Below, in pieces: positions 60,174 through 64,000 of a stretch of DNA of 64,000 nucleotides (position 1 is its first letter; each line of letters opens with the position of its first letter). The translations under genes were made by a program, and so were the position numbers. The notes under the pieces were generated by a model, which was not told the DNA's origin, ran no database searches, and saw nothing but the letters and a program-made list of their open reading frames with translations. The DNA is from Streptomyces kanamyceticus (GTDB lineage: Bacteria > Actinomycetota > Actinomycetes > Streptomycetales > Streptomycetaceae). The stretch covers positions 6,882,001 through 6,946,000 of the forward strand of contig NZ_CP023699.1 in assembly GCF_008704495.1 (NCBI RefSeq), given 5' to 3'.

Positions 60174-61408
60174 GCGACGATGTCGAGCCGGTTCCGCACG
60201 AACTCGGGATCGGTCACGGCGCCCGTCGCCGGATCGGTGTTCCCGGCGCCGAACTGCAGGACGGGCGTGTGGACATGGCCGCCGGGCAGCCGGTCGTGCA
60301 GCCCGAGCCTGTCGCGCAGGAGCGTGGCCCGGTAGGCGATCTCGTTCGACAGGTAGTTCCCGCCGCCGCCCTCACGGGCCGTGGACCCCTCGGAGGGCCC
60401 GTCGGGCCTGACCACGGGCGCGGTGCCGCCCGCCGGGATCTCCGTCACCGACGTGTTGTCGTACACCGGGAAGCGCCCGGTGTCGGCGGCCACGATCGCC
60501 TTGTACGGGAGGGTCGTCGACGTCCACTGCGGCTGTGAGGCGGGGTCGCGCACCGGCACGGTCTCCGTGCGCGAGAGGTTCTCGTTGTCGGGAAAACCGC
60601 CCCGCCAGGCCCCGTTGGTCCGCTCGATGTCGAACTTGCCCACGCGCCCCTGGCTGATGGTGGTGAACAGGTCGACGCGCGGCAGCTGCGCCCGCAGTGC
60701 CCGCTCCACGGCCCCGTCCCCGAAGTCCTGCCAGCGGACGGGGAAGGTGACGGCCTCGATGCGGGCGGGACCCTCGGCGGTCTGGATCGTCGTGCCGTCC
60801 AGGGCGAGCGCGGCGGCGCCCGACGGATTGCTGATGCGTACGTCACGGTCGAGGGTGAACGGGTCGAAGCCGGTGACCAGGATGCGCTTGGCGTGCTTGT
60901 GCCCCCGGGGATACGCGACGGCGTCCTGCCCGCGCGACGAGGTCTCCAACGCACCTATCAGCCGGGCCCGTTGCTTCTCCGAGAGTCGGAAGCCGCTCGG
61001 CTCCCACTGCCGCAGCTCCCGCGTCATTCCCAGCCTGGCCCAGTAGAGCGGCCGGTCGTCGTCCCTGCTGAGATCGCCTCCGGCGGGCCCGCGCCCTTGC
61101 ACCCGGTCCACGGCGCGCCGCCACAGCTCGCCGCCCTCGCCCGCGACGAGCCGCCGGGCCTGCGCGTAGGAGCGGGTCTTGGCGAGGGCCCGCGCCAATT
61201 GCGGTGCGCGGGAGTCGAATCCGCTGCGGCGCAGGATCTCCTGGGGCGCGGCGCGGTCGAGCCGCTGTTCTTCGGCGGTGGAACCGGGTGGCGTGGCGGC
61301 GGATGTGGATGCGGAGGCGGGGGCGGTGGCGCCGAGCCCGACCAGCAGGGCGGCGGCGCCGAGGGTGCCGATACGAGGGAACACGCGAGTCCTTCCGTGG
61401 CCGGTCAC
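60131..61408 (-). CDS. Secreted pyroglutamyl peptidase (C15)-like protein with Ser at the catalytic Cys position
   Basis: A 425-residue protein with a signal peptide (TLGAAALLVGLGATAP). The C-terminal 250 residues resemble pyroglutamyl peptidase I. RILVTGFDPF is the typical opening, NPSGAAALAL follows, E262 is in the GRVGKFDIERTN region, and H380 is in GGHVHTPVLQF. The catalytic Cys (usually YxCN) is replaced by S354 in GNYLSNEIAYR. The length exceeds normal C15 enzymes (about 215) because of a 170-residue N-terminal helical domain. Either it acts as a Ser enzyme, or it is a non-catalytic binding protein. The 3' end overlaps the EI24 gene. Confidence 0.78.
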   Translation of the reverse strand: MTGHGRTRVFPRIGTLGAAALLVGLGATAPASASTSAATPPGSTAEEQRLDRAAPQEILRRSGFDSRAPQLARALAKTRSYAQARRLVAGEGGELWRRAVDRVQGRGPAGGDLSRDDDRPLYWARLGMTRELRQWEPSGFRLSEKQRARLIGALETSSRGQDAVAYPRGHKHAKRILVTGFDPFTLDRDVRISNPSGAAALALDGTTIQTAEGPARIEAVTFPVRWQDFGDGAVERALRAQLPRVDLFTTISQGRVGKFDIERTNGAWRGGFPDNENLSRTETVPVRDPASQPQWTSTTLPYKAIVAADTGRFPVYDNTSVTEIPAGGTAPVVRPDGPSEGSTAREGGGGNYLSNEIAYRATLLRDRLGLHDRLPGGHVHTPVLQFGAGNTDPATGAVTDPEFVRNRLDIVAQVRGILGAAVSSS

Positions 61409-61465
61409 CAGTGGATCAGTGACGGGTGAGGTGGCGGAAGTATCGCGGGACGGGAGGGGTGAGCG

Positions 61466-61720
61466 CTACGGCGCCTCGCGGGTGAACCGGCGCCGCGCGG
61501 CCAGCGCGAGCAGCACGCAGCCGAGCGCCCCGACCAACAGGTCGGTCCACGCGGGGGCGTTGGCCTCTCGCAGGAGGGCGGAGACGCCGAAGCTGGTGTC
61601 CCAGCCGGACTCGGTGATCGCGGAGCCGAAGCCCTGCGCGATCAGGATGAAGCCGAAGAGGGCGAGCATGCCTTCCGTGGAGGACTTCTTGGACTGAGGG
61701 GCCTTGGGCTGTGCGGACAT
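61466..61720 (-). CDS. Small membrane protein
   Basis: An 84-residue protein with two hydrophobic segments (MLALFGFILIAQGFGSAI and WTDLLVGALGCVLLALAA) and a basic C-terminus. I recognise no family. It is divergent from the TetR-family gene, and two 14-bp palindromes lie in their shared spacer. It is therefore the probable main target of that regulator. Confidence 0.7.
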   Translation of the reverse strand: MSAQPKAPQSKKSSTEGMLALFGFILIAQGFGSAITESGWDTSFGVSALLREANAPAWTDLLVGALGCVLLALAARRRFTREAP

Positions 61721-61772
61721 GACGTATCTCCCCGAGTGCGGCGGCGCGGCGTTGATACCGCTGACCTTTTCC

Positions 61773-61786
61773 GATGCGGTCGCATC
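61773..61786. promoter_or_regulatory. TetR-family operator, site 1
   Basis: GATGCGGTCGCATC, with 6-bp arms GATGCG/CGCATC around GT. It is followed by AGA as in site 2, and lies 39 bp from site 2 centre to centre, which is close to four helical turns. Confidence 0.7.
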
Positions 61787-61811
61787 AGATCATGCATCGG
61801 GGGCGGGATAT

Positions 61812-61825
61812 GATGCAACCGCATC
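61812..61825. promoter_or_regulatory. TetR-family operator, site 2
   Basis: GATGCAACCGCATC, arms GATGC/GCATC, extending to TGATGC/GCATCA. It matches site 1 in 11 of 14 positions. It probably controls both the membrane protein gene and tetR. Confidence 0.7.
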
Positions 61826-61844
61826 AGAACGCAGAACGTGGAGA

Positions 61845-61904
61845 CGTCAGGTACGTCAGGTACGTCAGGTACGCCAGATCCACAGAGCCACAGAGCCACA
61901 GAGC
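61845..61904 (+). repeat. Two short tandem repeats in tetR leader
   Basis: Three copies of the 9-bp cgtcaggta (61845-61871) plus a partial fourth are followed, after 9 bp, by three copies of the 8-bp cacagagc (61881-61904). They occupy the interval between the operators and the start. Confidence 0.85.
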
Positions 61905-61935
61905 CACCCCCACGCCCGACGAAAGGCCGCCGCAC

Positions 61936-62583
61936 GTGCCCAAGCAGGTCGACTACGAGGACCGGCGCCGCCGCATCGCCGAGGCGGTCCGCCTGCTGAT
62001 CGCCCGCTCCGGGATGGAGTCCGTCAGCCTGCGCGACGTCGCCGCGGAGGCGCGGGTCTCGATGGGCGCGGTCCAGCGCTGCTTCCGCACCAAGGACGAG
62101 ATGCTGCTCTTCGCCCTGGAGGACATCTCGCAGCGCGTCGCCGACCGGGCGAAGGCCCGCATCGAGGCATCGGACACGCCGCAGTCGGCCGCGACCTTGC
62201 TGGACCGCACGCTCTCCGCGCTGGCCCTGGTAGAGACGGAGGACAGGACGGAGGCCCAGGTCTGGGTCGCCTTCGTGGCCCACGCCACGGTGAGCAAGGA
62301 CCTGGCGACCGTCCTGCGCGACACCTACGCCAAGCTGCACGACCTCCTGGTCTGGCTGCTCGACTACGGCAGATCCACCGGCGAATTCCACACGGAGGTG
62401 AACGCCACCGCGGAGGCCCACACCCTGCTGGCCCTGACGGACGGCCTCACCGCGCAGGTGCTGGTGGGGCATGTGACGCCGGGTGATGCGAGGGGGGTCT
62501 TGCGGGCCTGCGCGGAGGGGCTGAGGGCGCCCCGCCAGGGACGCGGGGAACGGCGCGATCAGCCAGGACCGACCCGCGGGTAG
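61936..62583 (+). CDS. TetR-family transcriptional regulator
   Basis: A 215-residue TetR protein. The HTH is clear: RRRIAEAVRLLIARSG, LRDVAAEARVSMGAVQRCF and TKDEMLLFALE. The C-terminal ligand domain includes AHTLLALTDGLTAQVL. GTG 61936 follows AAAGG by 8 bp and starts the HTH; earlier starts would add a repeat-encoded tail. The last 17 codons (RQGRGERRDQPG) derive from a copy of the intergenic repeat, so the gene has grown into it. It probably controls the divergent membrane protein gene and itself through the palindromes upstream. Confidence 0.87.
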   Translation: MPKQVDYEDRRRRIAEAVRLLIARSGMESVSLRDVAAEARVSMGAVQRCFRTKDEMLLFALEDISQRVADRAKARIEASDTPQSAATLLDRTLSALALVETEDRTEAQVWVAFVAHATVSKDLATVLRDTYAKLHDLLVWLLDYGRSTGEFHTEVNATAEAHTLLALTDGLTAQVLVGHVTPGDARGVLRACAEGLRAPRQGRGERRDQPGPTRG

Positions 62584-62905
62584 ATCGTGGGCCCCTTTAG
62601 GGGCGCGGGGAACTGCGCGATAGGCCACGGACGGCTTGCGGGGAACGGTGGGACCGGCCGCGAGGTAGGGGGCGCGGGGAACGGTGCGATCGGCCACGAG
62701 TGGCCCGCGGGTAGATCGTGGGTGTGCGGCGGGGTTGTTTTAGGGGCGCGGGGAACTGCGCGACGGGCCACGTTCGGCCTGTGGGGAACGGTGGGGCTGG
62801 CCGCGGGGTAGAGGGGGCGCGGGGAACTGCGCGACGGGCCACGCACGGCCTGCGGGGACGGGGCGACCGGCCACGAGGCAAGGGCGCGAGGAACGGCGCG
62901 ACCAG
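62532..62905 (+). repeat. Degenerate array of the intergenic repeat, including copies 8-10
   Basis: Exact 20-mers lie at 62600-62619, 62743-62762 and 62814-62833. Degenerate relatives occur near 62545, 62674 and 62882, and shorter versions (ggggaacggtggg) alternate with them. The array covers the TetR 3' end and the gap that follows, at spacings of about 70-75 bp. Confidence 0.85.
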
Positions 62906-62968
62906 CCACGACCGGCCCGCGGATAAACCGGTTGCGGCAGCGGATCCGTTCCCGAGAGGCTCGCCCAC
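62584..62968. other. Gap after tetR filled by repeat array
   Basis: About 385 bp dominated by the repeat array. The last 35 bp before the small frame at 62969 hold no motif I recognise. No coding sequence is apparent. Confidence 0.75.
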
Positions 62969-63091
62969 ATGACCACGCCCCCGGCCCCCGCCACCCCACC
63001 GCTGACACCCTCCGCCACCGACGCCCACCCGTCGGCACGGGGCCAGCAGCAGACGGGCCGACGCCGGAGGCCGATCCCCGCGCACCCGTGA
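62969..63091 (+). CDS. Possible 40-residue upstream ORF of the LysE gene
   Basis: ATG 62969 has GAGAGG 9 bp upstream and encodes a 40-residue Pro/Thr/Arg-rich peptide (MTTPPAPATPPLTPSATDA) ending at a TGA that overlaps the LysE GTG by two bases (GTGA). It may be a translational leader that delivers ribosomes to lysE, which has no good ribosome-binding site of its own. It may equally be chance or a former frameshifted N-terminus. Confidence 0.35.
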   Translation: MTTPPAPATPPLTPSATDAHPSARGQQQTGRRRRPIPAHP

Positions 63092-63723
63092 GCGCGGTCC
63101 TGGTCGCGGGACTCCTCGCCGGTTACGGCATCGCCATGCCGGTCGGCGGTGTCGCGACCTACCTCGTCGCGCTCACGGCCCGCACGTCCCTGCGGACCGG
63201 CGCCTGCGCCGCGCTCGGCGTCGCGACCGCCGACGGGCTCTACGCCCTGGTCGCCGCGGTCGGCGGCACCCGGCTCACCCACCTCCTGGCACCGCTGATG
63301 ACCCCGCTGCGCTGGGCATCGGCCCTGGTCCTCCTCGCACTCGCGGCGCGCGGTGCGATCACGGTGGTCCGCCAGTACCGGGGGCGCACCGGCGCCGCTG
63401 CCGCCACAACAGGAACCCCCGTCAGCCCCGCCCGCGCCTACGCCGCCCTCCTCGGCATCACGCTCCTGAACCCCGCCACGGTCGTCTACTTCGCCGCACT
63501 CGTCCTCGGCAGCCCGGCCACCACGTCGCTGACGGAACCGGAACAGGCACTGTTCGCGCTGGCCGCGTTCGCCGCGTCGGCGAGCTGGCAGCTGCTCCTC
63601 GCGGGCGGCGGCGCCCTCCTCGGCCGTGCGCTCACGGGCGGCAGGGGCCGTCTGCTCACGGGGCTCGCGTCGAGCGCGCTGATCGCGGGCCTCGCGGGGC
63701 ATTTGCTGATGTCGGCGGGGTGA
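63088..63723 (+). CDS. LysE-family exporter
   Basis: A 211-residue membrane protein with six hydrophobic helices. The family text begins LLAGYGIAMPVGGVATYLV and includes LGITLLNPATVVYFAALVLG, with the conserved N-P pair. LysE/RhtB members export amino acids or related compounds. GTG 63088 overlaps a short upstream frame (GTGA) and begins just before the first helix; the longer frame from 62932 would add 52 residues of non-membrane, Arg/Pro-rich sequence. Confidence 0.85.
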   Translation: MSAVLVAGLLAGYGIAMPVGGVATYLVALTARTSLRTGACAALGVATADGLYALVAAVGGTRLTHLLAPLMTPLRWASALVLLALAARGAITVVRQYRGRTGAAAATTGTPVSPARAYAALLGITLLNPATVVYFAALVLGSPATTSLTEPEQALFALAAFAASASWQLLLAGGGALLGRALTGGRGRLLTGLASSALIAGLAGHLLMSAG

Positions 63724-63766
63724 GACGAGGCGAGGCGGGGTGCGCCGGGGTGCACCGGGACGCCGG

Positions 63767-64000
63767 TCACCCCAACTCGGCACCCCCCGAAGTCAGTTCG
63801 GCGATGACATGCCGCGCCGTGCCGGCCATCCACGGATTCGTCTCCCGGTAGTACGAGAGTTCGTTGACGGCGATCGTCAGGGCCCAGCCGCGCCCCCGCT
63901 CCCACATGGCGTCGTCCGTGGCGGGGCCGAGCGCGGCGCGGAAGGACCGCCGTGCCGCGCCGTCCATCAGGTACCACGCGGCGATCAGGTCGACCGCGGG
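63767..64000 (-). CDS. Aminoglycoside phosphotransferase-like protein (C-terminal part)
   Basis: The last 77 codons of a gene that enters from the right edge. AVDLIAAWYLMDGAARRSF and WERGRGWALTIAVNELSYYR match the C-terminal helices of the APH/choline kinase-like family. The metal-binding DFG-equivalent and the catalytic loop lie outside the window. The gene converges on lysE across 43 bp. Substrate cannot be inferred; many Streptomyces members are not antibiotic kinases. Confidence 0.7.
   Translation of the reverse strand, partial: PAVDLIAAWYLMDGAARRSFRAALGPATDDAMWERGRGWALTIAVNELSYYRETNPWMAGTARHVIAELTSGGAELG

Noticed and set aside
62532..62905. CRISPR array
   Set aside because: Units are degenerate, spacers are related to the units rather than unique, and no cas genes are present. 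It is a decayed tandem array of the intergenic element.

Overview
The window is a high-GC actinobacterial chromosome segment, almost certainly Streptomyces. The signs are pervasive GC at third positions, GTG starts, dense GTGA/ATGA start-stop overlaps, a principal-type sigma factor beside dnaG and dgt, an MreB/Mbl homologue, and small Streptomyces-only families. Gene order matches, from memory, the S. coelicolor SCO24xx interval (nasA, dnaG, hrdA, mbl, matB, SCO2400, ohr). That synteny is recalled, not computed. Both window edges cut genes: a molybdopterin oxidoreductase at the left and a phosphotransferase-like gene at the right.

Layout. 1-2.5 kb: the N-terminus of an assimilatory nitrate reductase-type enzyme, a SanA/YdcF protein and a sirohydrochlorin chelatase. 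2.5-8.6 kb: dgt, an FAD reductase, dnaG and an hrdA-like sigma factor. dgt and dnaG share an apparently leaderless promoter resembling the PafBC-type DNA-damage (RecA-NDp) consensus. 8.7-14.4 kb: a heterodimeric ABC exporter, an FGGY sugar kinase and a YtxH protein. 14.5-15.0 kb: two tandem tRNA-Asn genes and a CAU-anticodon tRNA. 15.3-18.6 kb: a molybdate module (Mop-domain regulator, modA, fused modBC). 18.6-27 kb: a GAF histidine kinase with an internal repeat insertion, paired with an Mbl-like actin, then a large secreted subtilase. 27-32.5 kb: matB, then a two-gene unit of a receiver/GGDEF-like/GT2 fusion and an acyltransferase. 32.8-35.5 kb: a sulfur module (LysR, cysteine dioxygenase, YeiH-type exporter). 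35.5-37.8 kb: a membrane Ser/Thr kinase and a small secreted protein. 37.8-49 kb: a nine-gene minus-strand operon for envelope glycan modification built around an AftD-like arabinofuranosyltransferase. 49.3-53 kb: a DUF3068 membrane protein, a PucR regulator and an SCO2400-family protein. 53-64 kb: MarR/oxidoreductase, Ohr, a serine hydrolase, an M14 metallopeptidase, EI24 and C15-like proteins, a TetR regulator with a clear operator pair, and a LysE exporter.

Several blocks read as functional units. Molybdate uptake would supply the molybdenum enzyme, and the chelatase would supply siroheme for nitrite reduction. Cysteine oxidation to sulfite would be matched by sulfite/sulfate export under the LysR protein, with a shared 13-bp motif in front of both lysR and the dioxygenase gene. 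The translationally coupled operon at 38-49 kb combines two glycosyltransferase-type proteins, three methyltransferases, a condensation-type acyltransferase and a transporter.

The best candidates for something undescribed are the GWDEA-containing GGDEF-like/GT2 fusion with its acyltransferase, the AftD-like operon, and the repeat-bearing, ATPase-degenerate kinase beside Mbl. A 20-bp element occurs ten times exactly in intergenic gaps and often forms hairpins at gene ends.
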